Of a stretch of 64,000 bases of DNA, positions 52,548-61,965 are shown in pieces (the stretch's first letter is position 1; every line of letters starts with the position of its first letter). Below the pieces are notes generated by a model, which made no database searches, had not been told where the DNA came from, and worked only from the letters and a program-made list of their open reading frames with translations. A program made the position numbers and the translations under genes. This DNA comes from CAVPLU01 sp964601325. Lineage in GTDB: Archaea; Thermoproteota; Bathyarchaeia; 40CM-2-53-6. Location: NCBI GenBank assembly GCA_964601325.1, contig CAZRNA010000004.1, forward strand, positions 3,819 to 67,818. The letters run 5' to 3'.

Positions 52548-53741
52548 GTGAATGAAAGCACGTTTTTCATAGGAGAGGCGCTCGTTGGCAAATCGCCAGA
52601 AGTCGCGCATATTGACCTGATCGTCGGCGACAAGAACGGGCCAGTCGGGAAGGCCTTCGTAAGCGGTCTAACCCAATTATCCGCTGGCCACACGCCGCTT
52701 CTTGCGGTGATACGACCGAACCTTCCTCCCAAACCCCATACATTGATCGTTCCTAAAGTGACTGTCAAGGGAATGGATGACGCGGGGCGGATATTCGGCC
52801 CAGCTCAAGCGGCCGTTGCTAAGGCTGTTGCAGATGCAGTTGAGGAAGGGATATTTCCAAAACAGAAGATCGATGAATGGGTAATCATTTGCAGTGTTTT
52901 CATTCACCCTGACGCGCGTGACTACCGGAAGATATACCACTATAACTATGGCGCCGCGAAACTCGCTTTGAGCAGGGCGCTCTCAAACTACCCGAGTTTG
53001 GAGAAAGTCATGTATGAGAAGGACCGAGCGATTCACCCGATCATGGGTTTCAGGGTTCCCCGCCTCTGGAATCCTCCCTACCTTCAAATTGCACTCGATG
53101 TGCCAGATATTGAGAAAGCAAAAGACATCCTCCAGCGGCTACCATCGAGTGACAGGATTATAATTGAAGCAGGAACCCCGCTCGTCAAGAAATATGGCAC
53201 GGGGGTCGTGCACGAGCTGCGAGCCTATGCCAAGGACTCATTCATCATAGCAGATATGAAGACTCTTGACGTAGGCCAAGTGGAGGTTGATGTTGCCTTC
53301 GAAGAGACAGCTGACGCAGCGGTCGCGTCAGGACTAGCCTCGAAAGAGACTGTTGACAAGTTCATCTACGAAGCGAAGAGGCTAGGCGTCTACTCAATTG
53401 TCGACATGATGGAAGTCTCAAATCCTCTGCCCGTGCTGGAAAGCTACAAACAGCTTCCGGATGTCGTGATCATTCACAGAGGGATCGATGCGGAGAAAGG
53501 CAAAGGGCCAAGATGGAACCTCGTCGGCGATATCAAGAGGGCCTTCAAGGAAAGGAAGATACTCGTTGCCGTCGCCGGCGGAATAGAACCAAGCACCCTC
53601 AAGAGCGCGTTGGATGCACAGGCGGACATAGTCGTCGTCGGACGATACATAACTCAATCGAGGGATGTCAATCGTGCGGCCAGAGACTTCCTGGACCAGC
53701 TGGGGCCAGACATAGACCTCTTCAGAGTACACGTAGAATAG
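52548..53741 (+). CDS. fae-hps: bifunctional formaldehyde-activating enzyme / 3-hexulose-6-phosphate synthase
   Basis: A 397-residue fusion. The N-terminal Fae (about 1-165) contains IGEALVGKSPEVAHIDLIVG, the HT-x-L-x-V-I-R-P-N-L-P-x-KP block and the catalytic His within that region; it joins formaldehyde to tetrahydromethanopterin. The C-terminal Hps barrel (LQIALDVPDIEKAKDILQRL, AGTPLVKKYG, FIIADMKTLDVG, VAVAGGIEP) links formaldehyde with ribulose-5-P to make hexulose-6-P. In archaea Hps usually runs in reverse to make ribulose-5-P, with Fae trapping the formaldehyde. The partner isomerase Phi is not in the window. GTG start. Confidence 0.95.
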   Translation: MNESTFFIGEALVGKSPEVAHIDLIVGDKNGPVGKAFVSGLTQLSAGHTPLLAVIRPNLPPKPHTLIVPKVTVKGMDDAGRIFGPAQAAVAKAVADAVEEGIFPKQKIDEWVIICSVFIHPDARDYRKIYHYNYGAAKLALSRALSNYPSLEKVMYEKDRAIHPIMGFRVPRLWNPPYLQIALDVPDIEKAKDILQRLPSSDRIIIEAGTPLVKKYGTGVVHELRAYAKDSFIIADMKTLDVGQVEVDVAFEETADAAVASGLASKETVDKFIYEAKRLGVYSIVDMMEVSNPLPVLESYKQLPDVVIIHRGIDAEKGKGPRWNLVGDIKRAFKERKILVAVAGGIEPSTLKSALDAQADIVVVGRYITQSRDVNRAARDFLDQLGPDIDLFRVHVE

Positions 53742-53842
53742 CGAGAAGGGCCATCGCAAACCCATGGGGCTTCACTCAATCTTCTTACGAGCGAACAGAT
53801 CATATCGGAGTCTTCGCATCAAGACGGAGGTGGCGCCATAGT

Positions 53843-54184
53843 ATGAAGGCCCAGAAAACCGGCACGATAGTAGGGATAGTGCAAAGCGAGGATCCTGTGA
53901 AGATCCGCGTTCAAGTGAAACTCGATGAAGAGACACTCGAACAGCGGGTTAGGCCATATCCACAGTCGGAGCAGGAGAGGATGAGCCAGCAGATGACTGA
54001 AAGCATTGCGAAACAACTTCGTACTGCAATTCCTGGCGCGCTCGTAATGGGTCCTGGTTTCGCTGGCGTCTCAGGATCTAATCTCGAAGAATGGCTTGTT
54101 CCAGCTGACCAAGCTTCGAAGCTGTCCATAGGGAAGAGAGTCAGAGTCAGTCTAGAACTACTAGATGAAGACCAGACAGTATAG
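53843..54184 (+). CDS. small soluble protein of unknown function
   Basis: A 113-residue protein starting MKAQKTGTIVGIVQSEDPVK. The N-terminal strands and the closing GKRVRVSLELL resemble an OB/S1-like beta fold, with a Gly-rich centre (PGALVMGPGFAGVSGSN). No family recognised. It lies about 100 nt after fae-hps and 110 nt before the phosphoesterase. Confidence 0.65.
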   Translation: MKAQKTGTIVGIVQSEDPVKIRVQVKLDEETLEQRVRPYPQSEQERMSQQMTESIAKQLRTAIPGALVMGPGFAGVSGSNLEEWLVPADQASKLSIGKRVRVSLELLDEDQTV

Positions 54185-54251
54185 AGCTTGGCCTCGTCGC
54201 TCGCGACTCTCTAGTGGCGAGTTTAGCTCTTTGCTCGGCGTCAAAGAAGCG

Positions 54252-54259
54252 ATAAATAG
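54252..54259 (+). promoter_or_regulatory. TATA box before metallophosphoesterase
   Basis: ATAAATAG about 39-46 nt upstream of the ATG at 54298, consistent with a separate transcript for this gene. Confidence 0.6.
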
Positions 54260-54297
54260 GTCTTTGCGATACGTTCGCGCCGACCAAGTGGAATGCG

Positions 54298-55248
54298 ATG
54301 AACACCCGAGTATTCTTCGTAACAGATGTTCATGGGTCGGAGAGATGCTTCAAAAAGTTCCTGAACGCTGGGAAGTTCTACAAGGCGAACGCGGTAATGC
54401 TTGCGGGGGACATCACAGGAAAGATGATCGTCCCTATTGTCAAGCAGCCTGACGGCACATATCTGTCCTCATACGCAGGATCGGACATCCGGTGCAAATC
54501 GGAATCTGAGGTCAAAGATCTGGAGAAATCGATACGAGACTCGGGCTACTATCCGTACCTAACCGAACCTAGCGAGATGGCGTCACTCGAAGCCGACAAG
54601 AACAAGGTGAATCAACTTTTCACGAAACTGATGGTTGACACGGTGGTAAGATGGATTCAGATGGCCGAAGAGCGCTTGCGCGAGACGGGAATCAAGTGCT
54701 TCGTCTCGCCTGGAAACGACGACAGGTGGGAAGTCGATGAGGCACTAAACAAGTCGAAGACCATCACTAATCCTGAAGAGAAGGTCGTCGAGTTGGACCA
54801 GCATCACGAAATGATTACCCTAGGATTAACCAATCACACTCCATGGAAAAGTCCCAGAGAATTCGAGGAAACGGAGCTTGCGGAAAGAATCGACAAGATG
54901 GCTGCAGACGTCAAGAACATGAATGACTGCATATTCAACCTCCATTGTCCCCCCTATGGGACAATCATCGACCCCGCACCTAAGCTCGACGAGACACTCA
55001 AACCGGTGCTATCGGGAGGACAGATGGTCATGGCGCCAGCTGGCAGCACCGCAGTTCGTGACGCCATCAAGAAGTATCAACCACTGGCCGGATTCCACGG
55101 TCATATACACGAATCCAAAGGAGTTGCTTCCATAGGCCGCACCAAATGCTTCAACCCGGGCAGTGAGTATGGAGAAGGGGTCCTCCGCGGTCTCCTAGTT
55201 GACCTCACAGAGAAAGGGATCAAGAGCTACCTATTCACATCTGGCTGA
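54298..55248 (+). CDS. calcineurin-like metallophosphoesterase
   Basis: A 316-residue dinuclear metal phosphoesterase. The five motifs are visible in order: FFVTDVHGSE (D-x-H), MLAGDITGK (G-D), VSPGNDDRW (G-N-D), FNLHCPPYG (His) and GFHGHIHES (G-H-x-H). A helical insert of about 80 residues separates motifs 2 and 3. Substrate unknown. Confidence 0.92.
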   Translation: MNTRVFFVTDVHGSERCFKKFLNAGKFYKANAVMLAGDITGKMIVPIVKQPDGTYLSSYAGSDIRCKSESEVKDLEKSIRDSGYYPYLTEPSEMASLEADKNKVNQLFTKLMVDTVVRWIQMAEERLRETGIKCFVSPGNDDRWEVDEALNKSKTITNPEEKVVELDQHHEMITLGLTNHTPWKSPREFEETELAERIDKMAADVKNMNDCIFNLHCPPYGTIIDPAPKLDETLKPVLSGGQMVMAPAGSTAVRDAIKKYQPLAGFHGHIHESKGVASIGRTKCFNPGSEYGEGVLRGLLVDLTEKGIKSYLFTSG

Positions 55249-55335
55249 CATAGAACTGACATCGTACGGCCGTCAGCATACTCTCGGAAAGCTTTAACGT
55301 TCATCCCGTGTGAAATTCTGTTTGGGTGGCGTGGC

Positions 55336-56190
55336 TTGACCGAAGAGAGAATCATCAAGATGCCTCCTGAATGGGGAGGAGTTGTTCCAACGGAAGCTTT
55401 CCTAGAGCAGGGACGGAGGATCGTTGATGAGGCAACGAAAGCGAAGATCCCGCTCAGGTTGATCGGTGGGGTCGCAATTCGAGTGCACAGCAACGAATAT
55501 GCGGATTTCGCAAAGAGGCTAGGTAGGCTTGGCCCTGGAGAGCAGGAATACACGGACCTCGATTTCATGTCATACATGAAGCTTCGAGACAAGGTGCGCA
55601 AGTTCTTCGAGTCAGTAGGCTACCGCAAGAGGCGGACGACGCTATCCTCCGCGGCGACACAACGCCAAATATATTTCCACCCAGACGGCTGGTTCTATGC
55701 AGATGTCTTCTTCGATAAGCTCCTGGCGGCAAACCACCCGATTGATTTCAGAGGCAGGCTTGAGATGGACTCGCCCACAATCTCTCTTGTGGACTTGCTG
55801 CTTGAGAAATTGCAGATAGTATCGTTCAGCGAGAAAGACCTCAAGGACACGCTTCTCTTACTCAGAGCCCATGCCTTAGGAGAGGGGGAAGCGCCAGAGA
55901 CTATTGATATGCGCTATGTTGCTTCGCTCCTCTCGAGAGACTGGGGGTTCTGGTACACCGCCACGACAAACCTGAACGGCTTGCGCAAGGCAGCCTCAGA
56001 AATGGCCGAGTTGAACGAGACAGAAAAGAGCGACATAACCTCAAAGATCGCTAAGCTTCTTCAAAGAATCGAGAGTGAACCCAAAAGCACGGGCTGGAAG
56101 ATGCGGTCAACGATCGGCGCGAAGAAAAGATGGTATGAGCCGGTGGAGACTTCTCTGACGGTAGGGGAATTCGGCATCTGGAGACTCTAG
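55336..56190 (+). CDS. nucleotidyltransferase-like protein, paralog 1
   Basis: A 284-residue protein with a divergent polymerase-beta-like nucleotidyltransferase core: LRLIGGVAIRVHS (G-G motif), YTDLDFMSY (D-x-D) and YADVFFDK (third acid), followed by a helical domain. The C-terminus ends in PKSTGWKMRSTIGAKKRWYE. It is clearly related to the next gene on the opposite strand, although identity is low. Related folds occur in AbiEii-type toxins, but no antitoxin is adjacent, so a defence role is not supported. TTG start. Confidence 0.75.
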   Translation: MTEERIIKMPPEWGGVVPTEAFLEQGRRIVDEATKAKIPLRLIGGVAIRVHSNEYADFAKRLGRLGPGEQEYTDLDFMSYMKLRDKVRKFFESVGYRKRRTTLSSAATQRQIYFHPDGWFYADVFFDKLLAANHPIDFRGRLEMDSPTISLVDLLLEKLQIVSFSEKDLKDTLLLLRAHALGEGEAPETIDMRYVASLLSRDWGFWYTATTNLNGLRKAASEMAELNETEKSDITSKIAKLLQRIESEPKSTGWKMRSTIGAKKRWYEPVETSLTVGEFGIWRL

Positions 56191-56210
56191 CCTAGAGCCG
56201 CAGATCCGTA

Positions 56211-56969
56211 CTAGTTAACGATCTCCTTGTCGGCTTCCGGAAGTTCGTACCAAGGGACTTTCTCCCCCACTCTAGCTCTCACTTTCCATGACATACTCTT
56301 GGGCGCCTCCTCTATCATGGTGAGTATCTGCTGAGCTCGATCTTTGACTATCTGCTGCTGCTCCGCCGCAAGTCCGTAGGCGTCGAGAGCACCTAGCAGG
56401 TTGTGAATCGTCTGTTTGAATGTCATGTACATTCCCCAGTCGCCCGAAGTGAGTTTCGTTAGGTAGGCACCGTTGATGACTTCAGGTTCGTCTTTGCTTC
56501 CGACACTGTGGTCAAGCAGCAGACACATCAGGTCCTTGTATTCTCGTTCTGTCATCTGTACAACTTGGAGTTTCGTGGCCAACAAGTCCGCAAGAGAAAG
56601 CGTGTATGGTTCGATCTCAAGTCGGTGTTTGAAGTTGAAAACGTGGCACATCTTGAAGACGTCAAGGAATATGTCCGCGCGACGTTCATTCTCTAGATCA
56701 TTGAAGATCAGCCGGGTGTCGCCATGCATTGCATTGAATCGATCTCTTGGGGTGTACCCAAGATCTACGAAGAGCTTCTTGATCAGCTTCGACTGCTTCG
56801 CATGACCGACCAGGTCCACATCGACGTATCTTCGAGTGAGCGGAGGTTTCTCGGCACTGCGACAATGGAAGCAAATAGCCATACCGCCCACGAGGCGAAG
56901 GACAACCTTGCGTTCTTCAGCTAGGCCAAGTATTCTCTTTGTCTCCTCGTGGATATCCTTGATCGGCAT
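56211..56969 (-). CDS. nucleotidyltransferase-like protein, paralog 2
   Basis: A 252-residue paralog of the preceding convergent gene, with matching blocks: LRLVGGMAICFHC, YVDVDLVGHA (D-x-D), RADIFLDVF, SLADLLATKLQVVQMTEREYKD and the tail PKSMSWKVRARVGEKVPWYE. The pair is tail to tail, 20 nt apart, which indicates an old inverted duplication. Activity and substrate are unknown. Confidence 0.75.
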   Translation of the reverse strand: MPIKDIHEETKRILGLAEERKVVLRLVGGMAICFHCRSAEKPPLTRRYVDVDLVGHAKQSKLIKKLFVDLGYTPRDRFNAMHGDTRLIFNDLENERRADIFLDVFKMCHVFNFKHRLEIEPYTLSLADLLATKLQVVQMTEREYKDLMCLLLDHSVGSKDEPEVINGAYLTKLTSGDWGMYMTFKQTIHNLLGALDAYGLAAEQQQIVKDRAQQILTMIEEAPKSMSWKVRARVGEKVPWYELPEADKEIVN

Positions 56970-57054
56970 GATTTGACCTCTGCTGCGCTCTGCGGTTACT
57001 ATTCCTGCACGGCGCGTCCCGCCGCTCTAGAGAGCAATGGGCATTTTAGCTTTC

Positions 57055-58452
57055 CTAAGCCCTGTCCAGAATTGTGCAGTCGATGCCTAGAACTTGGGCG
57101 AGTTTTGATATGCTGCCTCTGAGGTCTCCAGGCACGAGTGCCCAATGCTGTGTCGTTCCCACGGTCGTGGTTGCGGCAAAGAAGGATCTGAGGGGCATTC
57201 CCAGCTTGACGAGCGCATTCGGGTAACCTTGTAGTCTTCCCTTCGCGGGGAGGGCCTCACCCTTTATCGCGACGAAGTGGAAGCTCCTTTGATCGCTCGT
57301 TATTGACAGAAGCGTGACGGGTCCTGGTTTGACAGAGAATGCCATCCACACCCCCGCTTCTTCCTTGGGGTACTCGTAGTCGGGAGTGATCGTCACAGCT
57401 GACCGGTCTCCGGCGAGTCTGATGTCATGCATACCGGCGTGCCCGACAAGGATCTGATTCTGTTGTTCATCGTACGTGAAGATCTCCGTGAACATAGTGG
57501 GCTGACCTGAGAGTCTTGCAAGTATGAGTTGGGCTAGAATTCCTCCTAGATCTCCCTCACTGCCGACGACAACACCACGCTCGAATATCGACGGGAGGTA
57601 AAGGCAAGGCCTGCACTTCAATACGGCATGAAGTTCATCATTGCAGTCGCCGATGGAGACAGCGTCCAGCCGTCGATCCTTGACGATATTGGCCAATCCA
57701 AGTGAAATCCTAGCCGCTTCTGAGAGCCCCTTGGAAGAAACCTGAGGAGAGACATGCATCTCTTGGAGCCCATTGATGTAGCTCTTGACCTCTGCGTCCT
57801 TGACCAATCCTGCCGCCGAGGCTAGCTCGCCTACTGAGACGTAGATGACATCTATGCCGATCTTGCTCATCAGGTCGAATTCGTCGACCCAAGTGTTCGG
57901 CATCACATAGTATCTGTACGGGAGTAGGCCGACTCTTGTGTGCCTCAGGCTCCTAACAACCGCAGCCGCTGCAAGGAACTCTTGGATTTCTCGAATGGTT
58001 TCCTTCTCTTTGTGGTTTCCGATGACGAACGTGAACTTTCGTCCGGAACGCCTCAGCGTCCCAGAAATCTGCTGCGCACCCACTGGCCCACTCCATTTAG
58101 TCAAGTCAAGTGCGCTGAGGCTCTCAGGAAGCGACGTGCCTGGGGTCCAGCACCAGAGTAGAAGCGGAGTGTCCTTCATCTCCTCGAGGACTCTGAGAAG
58201 AGGCTGGTCTTCGCTCCACATTATGCAGCAAGCGACCAACGCATCTACGTCCGCTTCTCTGAACTTGGTTGCTGCAGATCTTGCGGAATCCTCAGTGGTG
58301 ACAAGGCCTGCACTGATCAGTTCGTGAGATGCAGAAATGCCCGTTTCGATTTTCCCAATCTGGGTTTGAACTTCTCTAGTCATCGCGGAGTCTGACATGT
58401 TCGTATCCCAGAACCACTGAGCGGCAAGTGCAAGGAATCCGATCTTGGCCAA
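57055..58452 (-). CDS. L-fucose/L-arabinose isomerase-family protein (FucI/AraA-like)
   Basis: A 465-residue protein with the FucI/AraA three-domain layout: an N-terminal flavodoxin-like domain (MAKIGFLALAAQWFWD, DALVACCIMWSEDQPLL), a middle domain (GLANIVKDRRLDAVSIGDCN, CRPCLYLPSIFERGVVVGSEGDLGG) and a C-terminal domain (VGTTQHWALVPGDLRGSISKL). The Glu and Asp near VGSEGDLGG and the His in TTQHWALV fit metal and substrate sites. The sugar is unknown; bathyarchaeal homologs of this type are often misannotated. Confidence 0.8.
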   Translation of the reverse strand: MAKIGFLALAAQWFWDTNMSDSAMTREVQTQIGKIETGISASHELISAGLVTTEDSARSAATKFREADVDALVACCIMWSEDQPLLRVLEEMKDTPLLLWCWTPGTSLPESLSALDLTKWSGPVGAQQISGTLRRSGRKFTFVIGNHKEKETIREIQEFLAAAAVVRSLRHTRVGLLPYRYYVMPNTWVDEFDLMSKIGIDVIYVSVGELASAAGLVKDAEVKSYINGLQEMHVSPQVSSKGLSEAARISLGLANIVKDRRLDAVSIGDCNDELHAVLKCRPCLYLPSIFERGVVVGSEGDLGGILAQLILARLSGQPTMFTEIFTYDEQQNQILVGHAGMHDIRLAGDRSAVTITPDYEYPKEEAGVWMAFSVKPGPVTLLSITSDQRSFHFVAIKGEALPAKGRLQGYPNALVKLGMPLRSFFAATTTVGTTQHWALVPGDLRGSISKLAQVLGIDCTILDRA

Positions 58453-58703
58453 TTCGTCGTCATTCCACCAAAGTTCGATTCTGTCATGGAAACTGGCGGG
58501 GTATGCTCATAACGTTTCTCTGACGGGGCTATCTAGCTTCGGTAAGGCGGTTCAATAGACGAAAACACTGGGACCGGTCGGCACTCTTAGCGCGTACTGG
58601 TTCGCTCACGGGGGTTTGCATAAGGACTCGTCGAAGAGTATCGTTGCTGCCTCAACCACAGAAAGAAAAAGGGGAAGAAGTAGGGTCTGTTCGGTCTGGT
58701 TCT
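58453..58703. other. intergenic region, no gene seen
   Basis: About 250 nt upstream of the isomerase and downstream of the permease (both minus strand). AC-rich and G-rich patches only; no tRNA-like fold or coherent open frame found. Confidence 0.4.
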
Positions 58704-60323
58704 CTATTCTGGCGGCACTTCGCGGAAGATCAGGTCGATATCAATGCCCTGGCTCTTGCGATATGCTCGGATCACTGGGTAGAGTATGAATGCGACTACT
58801 GCTGCGCCGAGTATGATCCATCCAGCGCCGGTTCCGGCGAATCCGACAGATGGGCTGGTGGAGAAGAGGAATACCGCGTATCCGTTGTAGTAGGCGCCTA
58901 TGATGCCGACGATTGTTATGATGGGGATACCGGCCAGCTTCCAGTTCTTCACAGGGGAGTGTGCCCACAAGGTTTTCCTCAGGGGCAGCACTGCAACCGC
59001 TATGCAGAGTATCGTGGTCTCCACGAGCGTTGCGTCCCAACCTACTGAGAAGAAGCCACTGGTGTACTGGGGCAAATACGTGAAGAGGAGCACCAGTATC
59101 TCTGCCACTATGAAGTTTGCGAATATGCTCCAGACCGGAGTATGGAATCTCTCGTTGACTTCAGAGAACTTAGCGGGGAGTAGTCGATCAAAGGACCAAG
59201 CGAACATGTCTCTGGTAATAATCAGCCATGTTGCAGGAACGTACGCGAGGGTTGCACATATCAGCCCGAGCATGATGATTAGCTGCAGCCAGTAATTGTC
59301 AGCCAGCATCATCGCAGTGTAGGGGATTGCCACTCCACCCCATGTGAGAGGCGCCTTGATCACTCCCGATGACAGGTTTGAGAAATTGATGAGCGATATC
59401 AAGAAGTCCCTTCCCATGAGGCCGTAGAGCTCAGAATAGACTACGACTGCGAGCAGTGTTATGAGGACGCTTGGAATCCACATTGACAGCATTTGCATCT
59501 TGACGTCGCCTGCACGTTTCACTTCGCCCACGTTCCAAGCGTTCCAGTAGGTATTAGCTGAGCCTGCCGAGAATCCGGCTGCTCCCATCACGGCCGGAAA
59601 TGCGTAAGAGAGCGGGGTCATCGTTGGCAGATCTTTGCCCGCTTGGATTATCCCATCGTACGTGTTGCCCAGGTACTTTGGCATTAGTGCTGCGAATTGT
59701 TCCTTGCTGGTTGTTGCGAAGAGCCACATCATCAGGAATATTGCGATGAACATGATGACTGTGATAGGTATCTGGAAGTCTCTGACGAGTCTCCTGGTGC
59801 CTGAGACCGCGATGAGCACACAGAAGATCAGGAATATTGTTCCGAGCACAAACGCTGCAGATGGTTCAGCCAGCAGCCACATGGCAGCTGCTTTCAGAGC
59901 TTCATTGCTGCTTGAGACTCCCATTGCATAAAGGCCTGGCATCAATGCGAACTGAATGAAATAGGCGCTGGGGTAAAGTGCCAACGCGACGATCCATCCG
60001 AGCCACATGAGTACTTCGCTTGGCCATCCGATCCACGGTGAAAGAACACGGCTCTGCATGACCCATGGAGAGCCTGAACGTGGAAACGTAGCCGCACTCA
60101 TTGCATACGAGGTTATGTATCCGAAGATTCCGAACAGGCAACCGAGGACAATACCGATCGTCGGATCTCCTCCGGGGATAGCGACGTAGATCCAGAATGG
60201 AGTCATCGCGATTGCGGCCAACGGAACCACGCCGTTCATGGCCGTCAATGCATGATCGCGCACACCGATTTCTCGAACGAGCCCTGTTGCTTCTCTAACG
60301 AATACTTTTGGTTTGCTTGCCAT
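58704..60323 (-). CDS. APC-superfamily amino acid/amine permease
   Basis: A 539-residue 12-helix permease. The N-terminal part has GVRDHALTAMNGVVPLAAIA and TFPRSGSPWVMQSRVLSPWIG, the helix 1 and helix 2-3 region of the APC fold. It adjoins the divergent mttB-like gene and the corrinoid genes, suggesting that it imports the methylated amine or betaine-like substrate (inference). Starts within the divergent promoter region with mttB. Confidence 0.88.
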   Translation of the reverse strand: MASKPKVFVREATGLVREIGVRDHALTAMNGVVPLAAIAMTPFWIYVAIPGGDPTIGIVLGCLFGIFGYITSYAMSAATFPRSGSPWVMQSRVLSPWIGWPSEVLMWLGWIVALALYPSAYFIQFALMPGLYAMGVSSSNEALKAAAMWLLAEPSAAFVLGTIFLIFCVLIAVSGTRRLVRDFQIPITVIMFIAIFLMMWLFATTSKEQFAALMPKYLGNTYDGIIQAGKDLPTMTPLSYAFPAVMGAAGFSAGSANTYWNAWNVGEVKRAGDVKMQMLSMWIPSVLITLLAVVVYSELYGLMGRDFLISLINFSNLSSGVIKAPLTWGGVAIPYTAMMLADNYWLQLIIMLGLICATLAYVPATWLIITRDMFAWSFDRLLPAKFSEVNERFHTPVWSIFANFIVAEILVLLFTYLPQYTSGFFSVGWDATLVETTILCIAVAVLPLRKTLWAHSPVKNWKLAGIPIITIVGIIGAYYNGYAVFLFSTSPSVGFAGTGAGWIILGAAVVAFILYPVIRAYRKSQGIDIDLIFREVPPE

Positions 60324-60492
60324 TGTAGTTCACCATTTTCGTGGAAGATACGGCCGTGCGGTCAGTATAAGAAACTTTCGACCGAACTCACCTTCTCTTC
60401 AAGCAGATGGCACATGCCAAGAAGTCCCGGAGGCGGCGTGGGGTCTCAATTCAAGCCTTTTCAGTATGGTCGTTTGTACACCATGCGCTCAA

Positions 60493-61935
60493 GTGAGGAT
60501 AGGACATTTGGAACTCAGAGCGAAAGTCCTTAGTTCTGACGAAGTCGAAGAGATCGACAGGGCAACAATTCAGGTTCTCTCCGATGTCGGAGTCTCGATT
60601 GCAAGCGAGAGAGCATGTCAACTGTTGGAGAAAGCCGGCGCGCGTGTCGATCACAGAACGGGAATCGCAACAATCCCTGAAAACCTAGTAAGGAAATCCG
60701 TGTCCTCAGCGAGACAGAGAACTGTAGAGCTCTTCGACAGAAGCGGTGCCAACAGCATAAGGCTTGAAGGAAAAAGAACCTACAACATCAGTGGATTTGA
60801 CGCGACCTACACTCTGGATTCTGAGACAGGGGAACGACGCCCCTCTACCAAACACGATGTCGAAGAATTCACAAGACTCGCTGATGCTCTGCCGAACATA
60901 CATGTGGTCGGCACTCAGGCTATCCCTCAAGACGTGCCTGCAAGATCTGCTGAGCTTCACGCAGTGGAAGCAATCCTGAACAATACCTCGAAGCATTGCC
61001 ATTTCTCGCTGTCAGATGCAGAGATTGCCAGAGCAGTCTTCGAAATGGCAAAACATGCCTGCGGTGGGCGAGACCTTTCTTCCAAACCACCAATCACATC
61101 AATGGCTTCCCCTACCAGTCCACTTCGATGGGAGAAGAACGCGATTGAGACACTGATCGAAACGGCGTCAACAGGCGTCCCTCTTCACATCATCTCACAG
61201 CCAATTGCCGGAATAACCGCTCCGATCACTCTCGCCGGCGTGCTGCTATTGCAGAATGTAGAGACCCTGACTGGCTTGGTGGTTGCGCAACTGCTCAGAC
61301 CCGGGACTCCCGTGATCTACGGATACGTTCCTACGGTTCTTGACATGCGCGAGGCTAGCGCAGCGATCGCATCCCCTGAGGGCGCAATAATGAGAATTGC
61401 GAGTGCCCAAGTGGCGAAGCACTATGGTCTCCCCTGCCTCTCAGCAGGACCCGATACAGACGCGCACGTACACGATGAACAGACTGCTTGGGAGAAGGCG
61501 ATTACAGGGTTGGCGATCTACCTTGGAGGAGCTGATCTGATGCTGAATCCAGGGATGTTTTCCAGCGGAATGATTGTCAGCTATGAGCAGTTGGTAATCG
61601 ACAACGAGATCCTCGGGTACCTGGACAGGGTCGTGAAAGGAATGCGAGCGAACTCTGAGACGCTCGTGGTCGATCTTGTGCGCAAGGTCGGCCATGGAGG
61701 GCAGTTCCTGAAGGAAGCACACACGTTGAAGGAGTTCAAGAGCGAGTATTGGATCCCTGACATATCGTCTCGTGCGGCTTTCGGCCGTTGGACACACAGG
61801 GGTGGCCAGGATATCGTGAAATCCGCCAGGGAAAAAGCTCGCAAGCTTCTCGGCGAGCATCATCCGCCAGAGCTGTTCGCAAGCACAAAAGAGGGACTGA
61901 CACGGATCGTTAGGGATTTCGAAACGAGAGCTTGA
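60493..61935 (+). CDS. MttB-superfamily methyltransferase (no pyrrolysine codon)
   Basis: A 480-residue TIM-barrel methyltransferase that moves a methyl group to a corrinoid protein. Family landmarks: AKVLSSDEVEEIDRATIQVL, KPPITSMASPTSPLRW, SQPIAGITAPITLAGVLL and LMLNPGMFSSGMIVSYEQLV. True MttB (trimethylamine) reads an in-frame UAG as pyrrolysine; here the frame is uninterrupted and the equivalent region is TDAHVHDEQTAW, so it belongs to the non-Pyl branch (MtgB-like and relatives) for other quaternary amines. GTG 60493 is preferred; ATG 60466 is an alternative. Confidence 0.9.
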   Translation: MRIGHLELRAKVLSSDEVEEIDRATIQVLSDVGVSIASERACQLLEKAGARVDHRTGIATIPENLVRKSVSSARQRTVELFDRSGANSIRLEGKRTYNISGFDATYTLDSETGERRPSTKHDVEEFTRLADALPNIHVVGTQAIPQDVPARSAELHAVEAILNNTSKHCHFSLSDAEIARAVFEMAKHACGGRDLSSKPPITSMASPTSPLRWEKNAIETLIETASTGVPLHIISQPIAGITAPITLAGVLLLQNVETLTGLVVAQLLRPGTPVIYGYVPTVLDMREASAAIASPEGAIMRIASAQVAKHYGLPCLSAGPDTDAHVHDEQTAWEKAITGLAIYLGGADLMLNPGMFSSGMIVSYEQLVIDNEILGYLDRVVKGMRANSETLVVDLVRKVGHGGQFLKEAHTLKEFKSEYWIPDISSRAAFGRWTHRGGQDIVKSAREKARKLLGEHHPPELFASTKEGLTRIVRDFETRA

Positions 61936-61965
61936 GTACGGACTGAGCTGTCAGATACTCAGATC

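Noticed and set aside
55336..56969. AbiEii-type toxin-antitoxin module
   Set aside because: The folds are compatible but there is no AbiEi-like antitoxin; the neighbour is a paralog on the opposite strand.
58560..58600. T-loop-like GGTTCAATA in the intergenic region
   Set aside because: Flanking bases do not pair and no anticodon arm is found within intron-sized distances.
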